Shown piece after piece: positions 1-9,418 of a DNA stretch of 64,000 bases; the stretch's first letter is position 1; every line of letters begins with the position of its first letter. Position numbers and translations under genes: made by a program. The notes beneath the pieces are model-generated. The model made no database searches and was not told the DNA's origin. It was given only the letters and a program-made list of their open reading frames with translations. Source of the DNA: Erythrobacter colymbi (GTDB taxonomy: Bacteria; Pseudomonadota; Alphaproteobacteria; Sphingomonadales; Sphingomonadaceae); NCBI RefSeq assembly GCF_002155685.1, contig NZ_MUYK01000009.1:31116-95115 (forward strand). The letters run 5' to 3'.

Positions 1-33
1 ACGACGCCGGATACGGCCAGGTTCGCGTGCCAT
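1..33 (-). CDS. rpsK: 30S ribosomal protein S11, N-terminal fragment cut by window edge
   Basis: Only the first 11 codons are inside the window. They read MAREPGRIRRR, which fits the start of alphaproteobacterial S11, a platform protein of the 30S subunit. The ATG (complement of 31-33) has a GAGG ribosome binding site about nine bases upstream. It follows rpsM in the order expected for the alpha operon. The identification rests on position and this short N-terminus. Confidence 0.75.
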   Translation of the reverse strand, partial: MAREPGRIRRR

Positions 34-92
34 TGTTTGAATTCCTCTAGCTCGTCAGAAGGAAAAAGCCTGTGGGCCTGAGCCCCGGAAGC

Positions 93-461
93 TTACTTCT
101 TCTTGCCCGCGATGGGCTTGGCCTTGCCCTTGCGGGTGCGGGCGTTGGTGTGGGTGCGCTGGCCGCGAACGGGCAGACCGCTACGGTGACGCAGGCCGCG
201 ATAGGCGCGCAGGTCCATCAGTCGCTTGATGTTCATCGCGGTCTGGCGACGCAGGTCGCCTTCCACGGTGAAATCGGCGTCGATGGTTTCGCGGATGCGC
301 AGGATTTCCTCGTCCGAGAGGTCCTGCACGCGCGCGGTGTGCGCGATGCCGAGCTTGTCAGCGATCTGGACGGCGGTCGTGCGACCGATCCCGTGAATGT
401 AGGTGAGCGCGATGATCACGCGCTTGTTGGTGGGGATATTGACCCCGGCAATACGAGCCAC
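93..461 (-). CDS. rpsM: 30S ribosomal protein S13
   Basis: S13 is a 30S head protein that contacts 5S/23S bridges and the P-site tRNA. The 122-residue product begins [14 protein letters not shown], has the helix-two-turn-helix core, and ends in the basic tail with the [14 protein letters not shown] motif that reaches toward the decoding site. Length and both termini are normal for the family. It is the first gene of the alpha-operon remnant after adk and the SRPBCC gene. rpsK follows 59 bp downstream. Confidence 0.98.
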   Translation of the reverse strand: MARIAGVNIPTNKRVIIALTYIHGIGRTTAVQIADKLGIAHTARVQDLSDEEILRIRETIDADFTVEGDLRRQTAMNIKRLMDLRAYRGLRHRSGLPVRGQRTHTNARTRKGKAKPIAGKKK

Positions 462-769
462 TTATTTCTCCATGCTCCACAGGGGTTTCGCGGCTTATCC
501 GGCCACCCCTATCTCAACGCTCATTCATCCTCGTGTCCGCTTGCCGGGATGACCGAGGCGCTGAGGCCGGATCACAAACGGCAAAAAGTCCGGTCGGCAC
601 GCGCAAGGGCGATGCCTGCCGAACTTGCTTCGAACATGTCGAATGAGCGGCGCGCATAGGCTGATTCGCGCGCGGCGTCAACTACAGTGCCCGCAAACGG
701 GACAGCCCGAAAATCTGGCACGGCGTTCAAGCACATAGGAACGCAGATCGCGCGCCTGCTCCGTTGCCC
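462..769. other. Intergenic spacer between the SRPBCC gene and rpsM
   Basis: This 308-bp spacer holds no convincing gene. Open frames here have no ribosome binding site and read against the codon bias of the neighbours. It probably carries an additional promoter for rpsM-rpsK, but I could not pick out clear -35 and -10 boxes. Confidence 0.5.
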
Positions 770-1639
770 TCAGGCCTTCGGCTTGTCGGCCAGATCGTCG
801 AAGGCATCCTCGACCGAGGGGGTCTTCGGAGCCGGCTTGGGGGCAGGCTTGGTGGCCGGTGTGGCGGCAGGCGCGGGCTTGGGAGCGGTGGCGGGTGCCG
901 CCGTGCCCTTCGCCGCCGGAGCAGGTGTCGGTGCGCCGGCTGGCTTGGCTGTCCCAGCGGGTACCGCAGCCGGCTTCGCCGCCCCGCCCTGCCCTGCCAT
1001 TGCCGCAGGCTTATCGGCAGGCGCCGCGTCAGGTGCCGGCTCATCCGCAGGGGCCGGCTCCGGCGGTGGCGGCATCGGCACCACGCCGAGCGGCTTCGCC
1101 AGCGAGGCGATCTGCGCCGCCATCACGCCGTCGACGGCCTTGGAGATCACCGGGATCTCGTAACGCATCGGGCCGCCGACATTATACTCGAACACGATCC
1201 GCGTGCCCTTGGGGACGGTGCTGATCACGATGGTGAGCACCCCCGTCACCGGCTCGCTCTGGAGCGGACCGAGGCTGCCGATCATGCGCAGCGCCTGTTC
1301 GGGATAGGCCTGCACCACCCGCATGTGCTCGACGCTGCCCTGAAGCGTGAAGCGCCCCGGCTCGTCGACTTCCGGAATGGTCTCGCAGAAGCACCCGCCC
1401 GCCTGTGGCATCAGGGTGAGGTTCTTGGCATCGCCCGACCAGGTGTGCGCGGACTGCCACCAGCCCGAGGGGCTGATCAGCGCGAGCCACACCTCCTTGG
1501 GAGTGGCTTCGACCACCACTTCGTTGCGCGAGACAAAACTGTCGTCGGTCGTCCGCGTCACTTCGGCCGAGAGCGGCGCGGCGCTCGCCAAAGCGGCGGA
1601 CGCGAGAACCGCCGCCAGCGCGGATTTCGTAAGCTTCAT
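770..1639 (-). CDS. Exported SRPBCC (START/AHSA1-like) domain protein with Pro/Ala-rich tail
   Basis: The 289-residue product starts MKLTKSALAAVLASAAL with a Sec signal peptide ending near ASAAPLSA. Residues about 30-175 resemble the SRPBCC ligand-binding fold (AT-PKEVWLALISPSGWW, then a hydrophobic barrel), and residues about 180-275 are a low-complexity Pro/Ala/Lys tail, as in proteins that span the periplasm. The ATG at 1637-1639 was chosen over an upstream extension because the extra N-terminal residues are Arg-rich and run into adk. It is co-oriented with adk (68-bp gap) and rpsM. The ligand and role are unknown. The two Cys in GGCFCE are notable for a secreted protein. Confidence 0.8.
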   Translation of the reverse strand: MKLTKSALAAVLASAALASAAPLSAEVTRTTDDSFVSRNEVVVEATPKEVWLALISPSGWWQSAHTWSGDAKNLTLMPQAGGCFCETIPEVDEPGRFTLQGSVEHMRVVQAYPEQALRMIGSLGPLQSEPVTGVLTIVISTVPKGTRIVFEYNVGGPMRYEIPVISKAVDGVMAAQIASLAKPLGVVPMPPPPEPAPADEPAPDAAPADKPAAMAGQGGAAKPAAVPAGTAKPAGAPTPAPAAKGTAAPATAPKPAPAATPATKPAPKPAPKTPSVEDAFDDLADKPKA

Positions 1640-1706
1640 GGCAAGACCCTCCCTTGCGATCACCGGACTAGGCTGCGGCAAACGCGCACGCAGCGCAAGC
1701 GCGCGA

Positions 1707-2354
1707 TCAGCTGGCGAGGATCGCGTCGATCTCGCCCGCGACCGTGTCGATCGCGGCCATCCCGTCGATCCGCGTAACGATCCCGCGCGCTTCATAGCCC
1801 GGCAGGATCGGCGCGGTCTTGGCGCGGTACTCGGCCATGCGCGTGCGCACGGTTTCCTCGTTGTCGTCAGGGCGACGCTTGAACTCGGTGCTGCCGCAGG
1901 TGTCGCATACGCCCGCTACCTTCGGCGGATTGGCCGTGTCGTGGTAGAGCGCGCCGCAATTGCCGCAGGAGAAACGCCCGGTGATCCGTTCGACCAGAGC
2001 GTCCTCGTTGACTTCGAGCTCGATCACGTGGTCGAGCACGCGGCCGTTCTTGGCGAGGATCGCGTCGAGCGAATCCGCCTGCGCGGCGGTGCGGGGATAG
2101 CCGTCGAAGATCGCGCCGGTTTCGGGCGCCATCGCGGCAAGCTCGGCATCGATCAGGTCGGAGACGATCTCGTCCGAGACCAGCTCGCCGCGCTCCATGA
2201 CTTCCTTGGCGCGCAGGCCCACCGGCGTGCCCGCCTTCACTGCGGCGCGCAGCATGTCGCCGGTCGAAAGCTGGCGCATGCCATGCCGCTCGACCAGCCC
2301 TGCGCTCTGCGTTCCCTTGCCGGCGCCGGGAGGGCCAAGAAGAATGATGTTCAC
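1707..2354 (-). CDS. adk: Adenylate kinase, zinc-binding long form
   Basis: Adenylate kinase interconverts ATP + AMP and 2 ADP in the cytoplasm. The P-loop GPPGAGKGT lies at residues 7-15, the AMP-binding STGDMLR follows, and the LID carries a four-Cys zinc site (CGNCGALYH ... CDTCG), so this is the long zinc-binding form common in Gram-positives and alphaproteobacteria. The 215-residue length is normal. The start codon is GTG at 2352-2354, fixed by the MNIILLGPPG N-terminus. It follows secY in the spc operon, as in many bacteria. Confidence 0.98.
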   Translation of the reverse strand: MNIILLGPPGAGKGTQSAGLVERHGMRQLSTGDMLRAAVKAGTPVGLRAKEVMERGELVSDEIVSDLIDAELAAMAPETGAIFDGYPRTAAQADSLDAILAKNGRVLDHVIELEVNEDALVERITGRFSCGNCGALYHDTANPPKVAGVCDTCGSTEFKRRPDDNEETVRTRMAEYRAKTAPILPGYEARGIVTRIDGMAAIDTVAGEIDAILAS

Positions 2355-2456
2355 GAACCGTCCCCCATATCGCCCAGGATCAACGCCCGGTGCGCGTTTT
2401 CAGACAAGTGGGTTCAACCAAGCGAGGGTGCGCGTCAAGCCGACTTATGTCGGATA

Positions 2457-3803
2457 TCAGCGCATCCGTCCCTTCAGCTTCGCTTTCTTGATGAGATCGC
2501 CGTACTGGAGCGCCAGCAGGTGCGACTGGATCTGGCTGATGGTGTCGACCGTGACGTTCACGACGATCAGCAGCGAGGTCCCGCCAAGGAACAGCGGCAC
2601 ACCGGTCTGGGCGATCATGTACTCCGGCACCACGCAGACCACCGCTAGGTAGATCGCGCCGATAACGGTGATGCGGGTCAGCACATATTCGAGGTAATCC
2701 GCCGTGCGCTTGCCAGGACGGATGCCGGGGATGGAGCCGCCGTTCTTCTTGAGGTTGTCCGCCGTCTCCTCGGGGTTGAAGACCACCGCGGTGTAGAAGA
2801 AGCAGAAGAACACGATGCCGATCGCATAGAGGATCGTGTAGAGCAGCTGCCCGTGCTGAAGATACTGGTTTAGCGTCTGAAGCACCGAATAGGTCGTGCT
2901 GTTCGAATCGATCGAACCACCCACCAGCTGTGTCACCGTCAGCGGCAGCAGCAGCAGCGAGCTGGCGAAGATCGGCGGGATCACGCCGGCGGTGTTGATC
3001 TTGAGCGGAAGATAGGAACGCTCGGCCTGCATCATCCCGCGCTCGGTCGCGCGCTTGGGATACTGGATCGTCAGGCGGCGCTGGGCGCGCTCCATGAAGG
3101 CAATCAGCAGGATCAGCACGACGACCATCACGATGAAGCCGATGATCACGGCCGGCGCGATCGCACCGGTCCGGCCGCCTTCGAACAGGTTGGTGATGAA
3201 GTTCGGGAACTGCGCGACGATGCCGGCCATGATGATCAGCGACACGCCGTTGCCGATGCCGCGGCTCGTGATCTGCTCGCCCAGCCACAGGAGGAACATG
3301 GTCCCGCCAGTGACGTTGATGATGGTCGAGACGTAGAACAGCCAGCTGGTGTCGACGGCGAACTGCTGCGCGACAGCATTGTGCGCGACGGCATAGCCCT
3401 GGATGATGCACAGCAGCACCGCGCCATAGCGGGTGTACTGGTTGAGCTTCTGGCGCCCGCTCGCGCCTTCCTTCTTCATCGCCGCCAGCGCCGGATGCAG
3501 GGCCGAGGCCATCTGCACCACGATCGAGGCCGTGATGTAGGGCATGATGCCGACCGCAATCAGGCTCATGCGCTCGAGCGCGCCGCCCGAGAAGGTGTTG
3601 AACAGGTCGAGGATCGTGCCCGATGCGCGGCTGTTGAACTCCGCCAGCGCGACCGGGTCGATCCCGGGCAGCGGCACGAAGCTCAGGAAGCGGAAGACAA
3701 TCAGCGCACCGATGGTGAACCAGATGCGCTGCTTGAGCTCGGTCGCCTTGGCAAAATTGCCGAGGTTCAGGTTGCTCGCGATATTGTCGGCGCGTGATGC
3801 CAT
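2457..3803 (-). CDS. secY: Preprotein translocase subunit SecY
   Basis: SecY forms the channel of the SecYEG translocon in the inner membrane. The 448-residue product has ten hydrophobic segments, the SecY signature around PYITASIVVQM, and the conserved cytoplasmic loops (GIRPGKRTADYLEYVL). It sits between rplO and adk. The 176-bp gap after rplO contains a strong stem-loop that may set relative expression. Confidence 0.98.
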   Translation of the reverse strand: MASRADNIASNLNLGNFAKATELKQRIWFTIGALIVFRFLSFVPLPGIDPVALAEFNSRASGTILDLFNTFSGGALERMSLIAVGIMPYITASIVVQMASALHPALAAMKKEGASGRQKLNQYTRYGAVLLCIIQGYAVAHNAVAQQFAVDTSWLFYVSTIINVTGGTMFLLWLGEQITSRGIGNGVSLIIMAGIVAQFPNFITNLFEGGRTGAIAPAVIIGFIVMVVVLILLIAFMERAQRRLTIQYPKRATERGMMQAERSYLPLKINTAGVIPPIFASSLLLLPLTVTQLVGGSIDSNSTTYSVLQTLNQYLQHGQLLYTILYAIGIVFFCFFYTAVVFNPEETADNLKKNGGSIPGIRPGKRTADYLEYVLTRITVIGAIYLAVVCVVPEYMIAQTGVPLFLGGTSLLIVVNVTVDTISQIQSHLLALQYGDLIKKAKLKGRMR

Positions 3804-3935
3804 GTCGTTCTGTCGATCCTAGCTCGCGGTGCGGCAGGGAAAGACATCCCTCGCACCCTCGTCAACGCGCCCTGTTTACGACCGCTGGCCCTCGATCGGG
3901 AGAGCTGGTCCGGCGCGCGAGAGCGTAAATAGGGA

Positions 3936-3964
3936 GCGCGGGGGCTCTTGTCGAACCCCCGCGC
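3936..3964 (-). terminator. GC-rich stem-loop between rplO and secY (possible attenuator)
   Basis: Nine-base arms GCGCGGGGG (3936-3944) and CCCCCGCGC (3956-3964) are perfectly complementary with an 11-base loop. In the operon direction no T-run follows, so full Rho-independent termination is unlikely. It could be a partial terminator or an mRNA-processing structure. Confidence 0.5.
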
Positions 3965-3979
3965 GCCACCTTTTGTCGA

Positions 3980-4516
3980 TTACTTCGCCTTGGCGGCCCC
4001 AGCAGCGGCACGATTGGCGTCGCGGCGGGCGAGCTTCTTCTCGTGCTCGGGGGTCTTGGCGGGAGCCACTTCGACGCTGCCGCCGGCCTTTTCGACCGCG
4101 GCGATCGCGCCCTTGGTCGCGCCGGTCACGGCGAAGGCGACCTTCGCGGTGATCTCACCCTTGCCGAGCAGACGCACGCCGTCCTTGCCGCCGCGCACCA
4201 GACCGGCAGCGCGCAGCGCTTCCTCGGTGACGGTCGCCTTGGCATCGAGCTTGCCGCTGTCGATGAACTTCTGGATCATGCCGATGTTCACTTCGGCGTA
4301 GTCCTTGGCGAAGGGGTTGTTGAAGCCGCGCTTCGGGAGGCGCATGTGAAGCGGCATCTGGCCGCCTTCGAAGCCCTTGATGGCAACGCCCGAACGGGCC
4401 TTCTGGCCCTTCTGGCCGCGTGCCGAGGTCTTGCCCTTGCCCGAGCCGATACCACGGCCGACGCGGATGCGGCCCTTGCGGGCACCGGCATTGTCGCGGA
4501 TGTCATTCAGTTTCAT
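3980..4516 (-). CDS. rplO: 50S ribosomal protein L15
   Basis: L15 is a late-assembly 50S protein binding 23S rRNA. The 178-residue protein starts [20 protein letters not shown] and has the Gly/Lys-rich [19 protein letters not shown] segment typical of L15. The C-terminus carries about 25 extra Ala/Lys-rich residues compared with E. coli, a common alphaproteobacterial feature. It lies between rpmD and secY in the standard spc order. Confidence 0.98.
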   Translation of the reverse strand: MKLNDIRDNAGARKGRIRVGRGIGSGKGKTSARGQKGQKARSGVAIKGFEGGQMPLHMRLPKRGFNNPFAKDYAEVNIGMIQKFIDSGKLDAKATVTEEALRAAGLVRGGKDGVRLLGKGEITAKVAFAVTGATKGAIAAVEKAGGSVEVAPAKTPEHEKKLARRDANRAAAGAAKAK

Positions 4517-4558
4517 GTGTGTGCACTCGCTTTCGCTTTTGTCGCGCTGAGAGATGGA

Positions 4559-4580
4559 AAGCCCCGCCGGAGCGGGGCTT
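4559..4580. terminator. Inverted repeat between rpmD and rplO
   Basis: AAGCCCCG (4559-4566) pairs with CGGGGCTT (4573-4580) over a six-base loop in the short rpmD-rplO gap. No poly-T tract follows in the operon direction. It is probably an RNA-processing or stability hairpin rather than a true terminator. Confidence 0.35.
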
Positions 4581-4589
4581 GCCGGTTGA

Positions 4590-4766
4590 TTAGTCGATCA
4601 CCTGGACCAGATGCGGGATCTTGGCGATCGCGCCGCGCACCTCGGGGGTGTCCTGACGCTCGACGATCTTGTGCATCTTGTTCAGCCCCAGACCGATGAG
4701 GATCTGGCGCTGGCTGGCGGGACGACGGATCGGCGAACCGATCTGCTTGATCTTGATGGTAGCCAT
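4590..4766 (-). CDS. rpmD: 50S ribosomal protein L30
   Basis: The 58-residue product reads [15 protein letters not shown] at its start and ends PHLVQVID. This is the complete bacterial L30, a small 50S protein. The conserved [22 protein letters not shown] block is seen in the middle. It lies between rpsE and rplO as expected, six bases downstream of rpsE. It is easy to miss because of its size. Confidence 0.97.
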   Translation of the reverse strand: MATIKIKQIGSPIRRPASQRQILIGLGLNKMHKIVERQDTPEVRGAIAKIPHLVQVID

Positions 4767-4772
4767 CGAGGG

Positions 4773-5483
4773 TTACTCCGCAATCGCGGCAGCTTCGGCT
4801 TCCGCCTCGGCTGCGCTGGCCCCGCCGCGACCCAGGAGGTCGGCAACCTTCTTGCCGCGACGCTGGGCCACCGACTTCGGCGAAGTCTGGTCAGCGAGCG
4901 CGTCGAAGGTGGCGCGGATCATGTTGTAGGGGTTCGAGGTGCCGACCGACTTGGTCACCACGTCGGCGACGCCGAGGCTCTCGAACACGGCGCGCATCGG
5001 ACCGCCGGCGATGATGCCGGTACCCGGAGGCGCAGTGCGGACGGTCACCTTGCCCGCGCCGAAACGGCCGTTGCCGTCGTGGTGCAGGGTGCGGCCCTCC
5101 TTGAGCGGAACGCGGATCATCTTCTTGCGCGCCGAGGCGGTCGCCTTGGTGATCGCTTCGGGCACTTCGCGGGCCTTGCCGTGGCCGAAGCCGACGCGGC
5201 CCTGGCCGTCGCCGACCACAACCAGCGCCGCAAAGCCGAAGCGCTTGCCGCCCTTCACGGTCTTCGAGACGCGGTTGATGTGCACCAGCTTCTCGATGAT
5301 GCCGTCATCTTCCTCGGGCTTGCCGCCGCGACGGTCGTCACGGTTGCCGCGACCGCGACCACGGCCATCGCCGCCTTCACGGTTGCCGCCACGGCCACGA
5401 CCGCGACGGCCCTGGCTTTCGCCGGCGTCGCCGGCGATGTCGCCCGCCACGTCGACGGTATCGATGGTGTTTTCGTCAGCCAT
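4773..5483 (-). CDS. rpsE: 30S ribosomal protein S5 with Arg/Gly-rich N-terminal extension
   Basis: S5 is a 30S fidelity protein. The conserved double-stranded-RNA-binding core starts at about residue 62 ([20 protein letters not shown]) and includes [13 protein letters not shown] and the C-terminal S5 domain. Residues 1-60 are an acidic start followed by an [14 protein letters not shown] low-complexity arm absent from E. coli S5 (166 aa against 236 here). Long S5 N-termini are known in sphingomonads. Whether the arm binds RNA is inference. Confidence 0.97.
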   Translation of the reverse strand: MADENTIDTVDVAGDIAGDAGESQGRRGRGRGGNREGGDGRGRGRGNRDDRRGGKPEEDDGIIEKLVHINRVSKTVKGGKRFGFAALVVVGDGQGRVGFGHGKAREVPEAITKATASARKKMIRVPLKEGRTLHHDGNGRFGAGKVTVRTAPPGTGIIAGGPMRAVFESLGVADVVTKSVGTSNPYNMIRATFDALADQTSPKSVAQRRGKKVADLLGRGGASAAEAEAEAAAIAE

Positions 5484-5485
5484 GA

Positions 5486-5830
5486 TCAGAACTCCAGCCC
5501 GCCTTCACGGGCGGCATCGGCCAGCGCCTTGACGCGGCCATGGAACAGGAACCCGCCGCGATCGAACACGACAGTGGTCACGCCCGCCTTCTTGGCGGCC
5601 TCGGCGATCGCCTTGCCGACTTCGGCAGCGGCGTCGACATTCGCGCCGCTCGCCTTGGCGCCGAGCGTCGAGGCGGCAGCAACGGTCTTGCCGGCCGCAT
5701 CGTCGATGATCTGGGCGTAGATGTGACGGCCGGTGCGGTGCACCGACAGACGGGGCTTGCCACCGGCACGCGCACGAAGCGCAGTGCGGACCCGGCGACG
5801 GCGACGTTCGAAAAGGGAAAGCTTTGCCAT
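5486..5830 (-). CDS. rplR: 50S ribosomal protein L18
   Basis: L18 binds 5S rRNA. The 114-residue protein starts [15 protein letters not shown] and contains the conserved [18 protein letters not shown] and [23 protein letters not shown] segments. The ATG at 5828-5830 was preferred over an upstream extension that overlaps rplF. It lies one base after the rplF stop and two bases before rpsE. Confidence 0.98.
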   Translation of the reverse strand: MAKLSLFERRRRRVRTALRARAGGKPRLSVHRTGRHIYAQIIDDAAGKTVAAASTLGAKASGANVDAAAEVGKAIAEAAKKAGVTTVVFDRGGFLFHGRVKALADAAREGGLEF

Positions 5831-5831
5831 C

Positions 5832-6365
5832 TTATCTCTTCTTCCCTTCCTTGCGGAAGATAAACTCGCCCTTGTAGGCGATACCCTTGCCCTTGTAGGG
5901 CTCGGGCTTGCGCCAGCGGCGGATTTCGGCGGCAAACTGGCCGACGGCCTGCTTGTCGATGCCGGTGATCTCGATCGTGGTCTGGTCCGGGGTCTTCACT
6001 TCAAGCCCTTCGGGCACCGGCAGATCGACGTCGTGGCTGTAGCCGAGCTGAAGCTTCAGGGTGCGGCCCTGCGCATTGGCGCGGTAGCCGACGCCCTTGA
6101 TCACGAGAACCTTGGTGAAGCCGTCGGTGACGCCTTCGACCAGGTTCGAGACCAGCGTGCGCTGCATGCCCCAGAACGCCCGCGCCTGACGCGTGTCGTT
6201 CGCCGGCTTGACCGAAATCGCGCCGTCCTCGAGCTTGTAGTCGATCAGATCCGACAGGCCGAGCGTCAGGGTGCCCTTGGGGCCCTTCACGCTGAGCGTG
6301 CCGTTCTCGATCGTTGCCGTGACCCCGCCGGGGATCGTGACCGGCTTTTTACCGATGCGGCTCAT
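5832..6365 (-). CDS. rplF: 50S ribosomal protein L6
   Basis: L6 sits at the base of the L7/L12 stalk in the 50S. The 177-residue product starts [15 protein letters not shown], has the two repeated L6 domains, and ends with [24 protein letters not shown] containing the L6 signature. Its ATG overlaps the rpsH stop (ATGA), indicating translational coupling. Confidence 0.98.
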   Translation of the reverse strand: MSRIGKKPVTIPGGVTATIENGTLSVKGPKGTLTLGLSDLIDYKLEDGAISVKPANDTRQARAFWGMQRTLVSNLVEGVTDGFTKVLVIKGVGYRANAQGRTLKLQLGYSHDVDLPVPEGLEVKTPDQTTIEITGIDKQAVGQFAAEIRRWRKPEPYKGKGIAYKGEFIFRKEGKKR

Positions 6366-6760
6366 CAGAACACCTCCGCCAGCACTTCGCCGCCGACGTT
6401 CTGGCTGCGCGCTTCGGCATCCGAGAGCACACCCTTGGGGGTCGAGACGATGGTGATGCCGAGGCCGTTGCGGATCGTCGGGAGTTCCTTGGAACCCGAG
6501 TAGATCCGGCGGCCGGGCTTCGAGACGCGGGCCACGTGCTTGATCGCGGGCTCGCCTTCGAAATACTTCAGTTCGATCCGCAGCGCCTTGTGCTTGCCCG
6601 TGGTGTCTTCGCTGAAGCCACGGATGTAGCCTTCGCGCTGAAGCACTTCGAGAACGCTCGCACGCAGGTTGCTCGCCGGAGTCAGGACGGAGTCCTTCTT
6701 GGCGCGCTGGCCGTTGCGGATGCGGGTGAGCATGTCACCCAGAGGATCGGTCATTGCCAT
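6365..6760 (-). CDS. rpsH: 30S ribosomal protein S8
   Basis: S8 is a primary 16S rRNA binder and in E. coli the translational repressor of the spc operon. The 131-residue protein starts [18 protein letters not shown] and contains the C-terminal signature [25 protein letters not shown]. The S8 stop overlaps the rplF start. Spc autoregulation is inferred from the family, not seen here. Confidence 0.98.
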   Translation of the reverse strand: MAMTDPLGDMLTRIRNGQRAKKDSVLTPASNLRASVLEVLQREGYIRGFSEDTTGKHKALRIELKYFEGEPAIKHVARVSKPGRRIYSGSKELPTIRNGLGITIVSTPKGVLSDAEARSQNVGGEVLAEVF

Positions 6761-6770
6761 TGTTCAGTCC

Positions 6771-7076
6771 TCACCAGCTCGACTTGGTCAGACCGGGAAT
6801 CATCCCGCTGTTGCCGAGTTCACGCAGTTCGATACGGTTGATGCCGAACTTGCGGTAATAGCCGCGGGGGCGGCCGGTGGTGGCGCAACGGTTGCGCACC
6901 CGGGTCGGGTTCGCGTTGCGCGGAAGCTCCGCCATCTTCAGACGGGCGACCAGGCGCTCCGTCTCGTCAAGCGATTCATCATTGGCGATCGCCTTCAGCT
7001 TCTCGTACTTCGCAGCGTACTGCTTGACGAGCTTCTTGCGACGCTCATTCTTGTTGATGGAACTCAGTTTCGCCAT
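6771..7076 (-). CDS. rpsN: 30S ribosomal protein S14, zinc-free long form
   Basis: S14 is a 30S head protein. At 101 residues with a single Cys in the [12 protein letters not shown] motif it is the C-minus (zinc-independent) long form, as expected for Gram-negatives. The N-terminus [17 protein letters not shown] and C-terminus [14 protein letters not shown] match the family. It lies between rplE and rpsH. Confidence 0.98.
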   Translation of the reverse strand: MAKLSSINKNERRKKLVKQYAAKYEKLKAIANDESLDETERLVARLKMAELPRNANPTRVRNRCATTGRPRGYYRKFGINRIELRELGNSGMIPGLTKSSW

Positions 7077-7119
7077 GGACTTAAGCTCTCTGCTTTCGTG
7101 TCTCTAACGGGGAAACGGC

Positions 7120-7701
7120 TTACGCCGCTTCCTTCTGTTCGGTCTTGGCTTCACCAGCGAAGGGGAAGCCGAACAGGCGCAGCAGCTCGCGCGCCTCTTC
7201 GTCGGTCTTGGCGGTGGTGGTGACGATGATGTCCATCCCACGCACCTTCTCGATCTTGTCGTAGCTGATTTCGGGGAACACGATCTGTTCCTTCAGCCCC
7301 ATCGCGTAGTTGCCGCGGCCGTCGAACGACTTGGCGTTCAGCCCGCGGAAGTCGCGGATGCGCGGCATGGCGACGGTCACGAGACGGTCGAGGAATTCGT
7401 ACATCCGCTCACGGCGCAAGGTGACCTTGCAACCGATCGGCATGCCTTCACGCAGCTTGAACTGCGCGATCGACTTCTTGGCCAGAGTGATGACCGGCTT
7501 CTGGCCAGCGATCAGCGCCATTTCCTCGGCGGCGGTCTGGACCTTCTTCTTGTCCTGGCTCGCCTCGCCCACGCCCATGTTGAGCGTGATCTTCTCGAGC
7601 TTGGGCACTTCCATCCGGTTCTTGTAACCGAACTTCTCGGTCATGGCCTTGACGATCTCGTTGTCGTACTTGGCCTTCAGACGGGCGGTGTAATCAGCCA
7701 T
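7120..7701 (-). CDS. rplE: 50S ribosomal protein L5
   Basis: L5 carries 5S rRNA into the 50S central protuberance. The 193-residue protein starts [17 protein letters not shown] and shows the conserved [13 protein letters not shown] and [20 protein letters not shown] segments. The start at 7699-7701 overlaps the rplX stop by eight bases, supporting coupling. A few Glu/Ala residues extend the C-terminus. Confidence 0.98.
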   Translation of the reverse strand: MADYTARLKAKYDNEIVKAMTEKFGYKNRMEVPKLEKITLNMGVGEASQDKKKVQTAAEEMALIAGQKPVITLAKKSIAQFKLREGMPIGCKVTLRRERMYEFLDRLVTVAMPRIRDFRGLNAKSFDGRGNYAMGLKEQIVFPEISYDKIEKVRGMDIIVTTTAKTDEEARELLRLFGFPFAGEAKTEQKEAA

Positions 7702-8014
7702 CGATGGTCTCCCCACTCTTGACGGCGACGCGCACCTTCTTGCCGTCCTTCACTTCGAAGCGGACGCGGGTGGCCTTGCCGGTCTTGGGATCAGCGAGAG
7801 CAACCTTCGAGATGTGCATCGGAGCCGCGAAACGGTCGATGCCACCCTGGGGGTTGGTCTGGCTGGGCTTGCGGTGACGGGCGACGACATTCACGTCCTC
7901 GACAACGACCTTGCCGTCCTTCGGGAGAACCTGGGCGACCGTACCGGTGCGGCCCTTGTCCTTGCCCGACAGCACGACGACGCTGTCACCCTTCTTGATC
8001 TTCGCGGCAGCCAT
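7694..8014 (-). CDS. rplX: 50S ribosomal protein L24
   Basis: L24 is an assembly-initiator protein of the 50S. The 106-residue product starts [20 protein letters not shown] with the KOW motif and continues [19 protein letters not shown]. The true ATG (8012-8014) overlaps the rplN stop as ATGA. A longer open frame running upstream through rplN was discarded as a shadow. Confidence 0.97.
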   Translation of the reverse strand: MAAAKIKKGDSVVVLSGKDKGRTGTVAQVLPKDGKVVVEDVNVVARHRKPSQTNPQGGIDRFAAPMHISKVALADPKTGKATRVRFEVKDGKKVRVAVKSGETIDG

Positions 8015-8382
8015 CACAGCACCTCCGGAGCAAGCGAGATGATCTTCATGAAGCCCTTGCCGCGCAGTTCGCGGACCACGGGGCCGAAGATACGGGTGCC
8101 GATCGGCTCCTCGTTCTTGTTCACGAGCACGGCCGCGTTGGTGTCGAAGCGGATGACGGTGCCATCCGGACGACGCACGTCCTTGCGGGTGCGCACGATC
8201 ACGGCGCGATGGACGTCGCCCTTCTTGACCTTGGTGCGCGGCTGCGCCTCCTTGATGGAGACGACGATCACATCGCCAACGCCCGCGGTACGACGCTTCG
8301 AGCCACCCAGCACCTTGATGCACTGGACGCGCTTGGCGCCGCTGTTGTCCGCGACGTCGAGATTGGATTGCATCTGGATCAT
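8014..8382 (-). CDS. rplN: 50S ribosomal protein L14
   Basis: L14 lies at the subunit interface. The 122-residue protein starts [17 protein letters not shown] and carries the signature [20 protein letters not shown]. It ends [18 protein letters not shown]. It is separated from rpsQ by 75 bp, one of the larger gaps inside this operon. Confidence 0.98.
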   Translation of the reverse strand: MIQMQSNLDVADNSGAKRVQCIKVLGGSKRRTAGVGDVIVVSIKEAQPRTKVKKGDVHRAVIVRTRKDVRRPDGTVIRFDTNAAVLVNKNEEPIGTRIFGPVVRELRGKGFMKIISLAPEVL

Positions 8383-8457
8383 TGATCCGGTTCCTTCTCA
8401 ATGGCTTTCCGGGACGCCCGATCCGACCGGGGCCCGGTAGTTCCGATTACGCCTAAT

Positions 8458-8748
8458 TCAGTTACCCGCAGCAGCGACGTCGAGGTCGGCTTCCACCGCC
8501 TGCACGCCACCCGCCACGACCCGGTCCTTGACGATCCAGGTCTTGGTCTTCGACATCGGACGGGTCTCTTCGATCCGCACCACGTCGCCCACGGTGTATT
8601 CGTTGTTCTCGTCGTGCGCGTGATACTTCTTCGAACGACGGATGATCTTCCCGTAGAGCGGGTGACGCACCTTGCGTTCGACCTTCACGGTCACGGTCTT
8701 GTCGGTCTTGTCGGAGGTCACAGTCCCGACGAGGATACGCTTGGGCAT
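8458..8748 (-). CDS. rpsQ: 30S ribosomal protein S17
   Basis: S17 binds 16S rRNA helix 11. The 96-residue product starts [21 protein letters not shown] and has the family's [18 protein letters not shown] segment. A C-terminal acidic/Ala stretch of about 15 residues extends beyond the E. coli protein. It sits 12 bases after rpmC. Confidence 0.98.
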   Translation of the reverse strand: MPKRILVGTVTSDKTDKTVTVKVERKVRHPLYGKIIRRSKKYHAHDENNEYTVGDVVRIEETRPMSKTKTWIVKDRVVAGGVQAVEADLDVAAAGN

Positions 8749-8760
8749 TGTGCTTACTCC

Positions 8761-8973
8761 TTACGCCTTCGCGGCGGCGGCCTTGGCCGCACGCTCGCTC
8801 TGCAGCGTCTTGATCTGCGCGATGGTCCGGCGCACCTGACGGATGCGCGAGGGAGCCTCGAGCTGGTTGGTCGCAGCCTGGAACCGGAGGTTGTACTGCT
8901 CGCGCTTGAGCTCGGTGAGCTCGGCGGTCAGCTGGTCATCGGTCTTGGTGCGAAGGTCCGCGATATCGGCCAT
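8761..8973 (-). CDS. rpmC: 50S ribosomal protein L29
   Basis: The 70-residue helical L29 lies near the exit tunnel and helps dock SRP and trigger factor. It starts [15 protein letters not shown] and has the signature LRFQAATNQLEAPSRIRQVRRTIA. Its ATG overlaps the rplP stop by one base (TAATG). Confidence 0.97.
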   Translation of the reverse strand: MADIADLRTKTDDQLTAELTELKREQYNLRFQAATNQLEAPSRIRQVRRTIAQIKTLQSERAAKAAAAKA

Positions 8974-9407
8974 TATTCGCCTCCCAGGTGGCTGGTGTCG
9001 CCGAGACGGGCGACAACCTTGGTCTTGATCGGCAGCTTCATCGCTGCACGCTCGAACGCCTCGGCGGCCAGCGGGCCGGCCACGCCGTCGAGTTCGAACA
9101 GGATACGGCCCGGCTTCACGCGCGCCGCCCAGTATTCGACCGAACCCTTGCCCTTACCCTGACGGACTTCGGCAGGCTTCTTCGACACGGGAACATCGGG
9201 GAACACGCGGATCCAGAGACGACCCTGACGCTTGATGTGACGGGTGATGGCACGACGCGCCGCTTCGATCTGGCGAGCGGTGATACGCTCGGGCTCGAGG
9301 GCCTTGAGGCCGTACGAGCCGAAGTTGAGCGCAGTGCCGCCCTTGGCGTCGCCCTTGATCCGGCCCTTGAAGGCCTTGCGGAACTTGGTCTTTTTCGGTT
9401 GCAACAT
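8973..9407 (-). CDS. rplP: 50S ribosomal protein L16
   Basis: L16 organises the tRNA-binding region of the 50S. The 144-residue protein starts [19 protein letters not shown] and contains [22 protein letters not shown] and the [10 protein letters not shown] segment. The length is family-typical. It lies between rpsC and rpmC. Confidence 0.98.
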   Translation of the reverse strand: MLQPKKTKFRKAFKGRIKGDAKGGTALNFGSYGLKALEPERITARQIEAARRAITRHIKRQGRLWIRVFPDVPVSKKPAEVRQGKGKGSVEYWAARVKPGRILFELDGVAGPLAAEAFERAAMKLPIKTKVVARLGDTSHLGGE

Positions 9408-9418
9408 GGTCTGTTACC

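Noticed and set aside
1347..2648. Long plus-strand open frame antisense to the SRPBCC and adk genes
   Set aside because: It is a shadow of high-GC coding DNA. It has no ribosome binding site, its protein resembles no family, and adk on the other strand is certain.
7694..8401. 235-codon fusion of L24 with an upstream frame
   Set aside because: The upstream part is a shadow of rplN; L24 starts at 8014 with an ATGA overlap.
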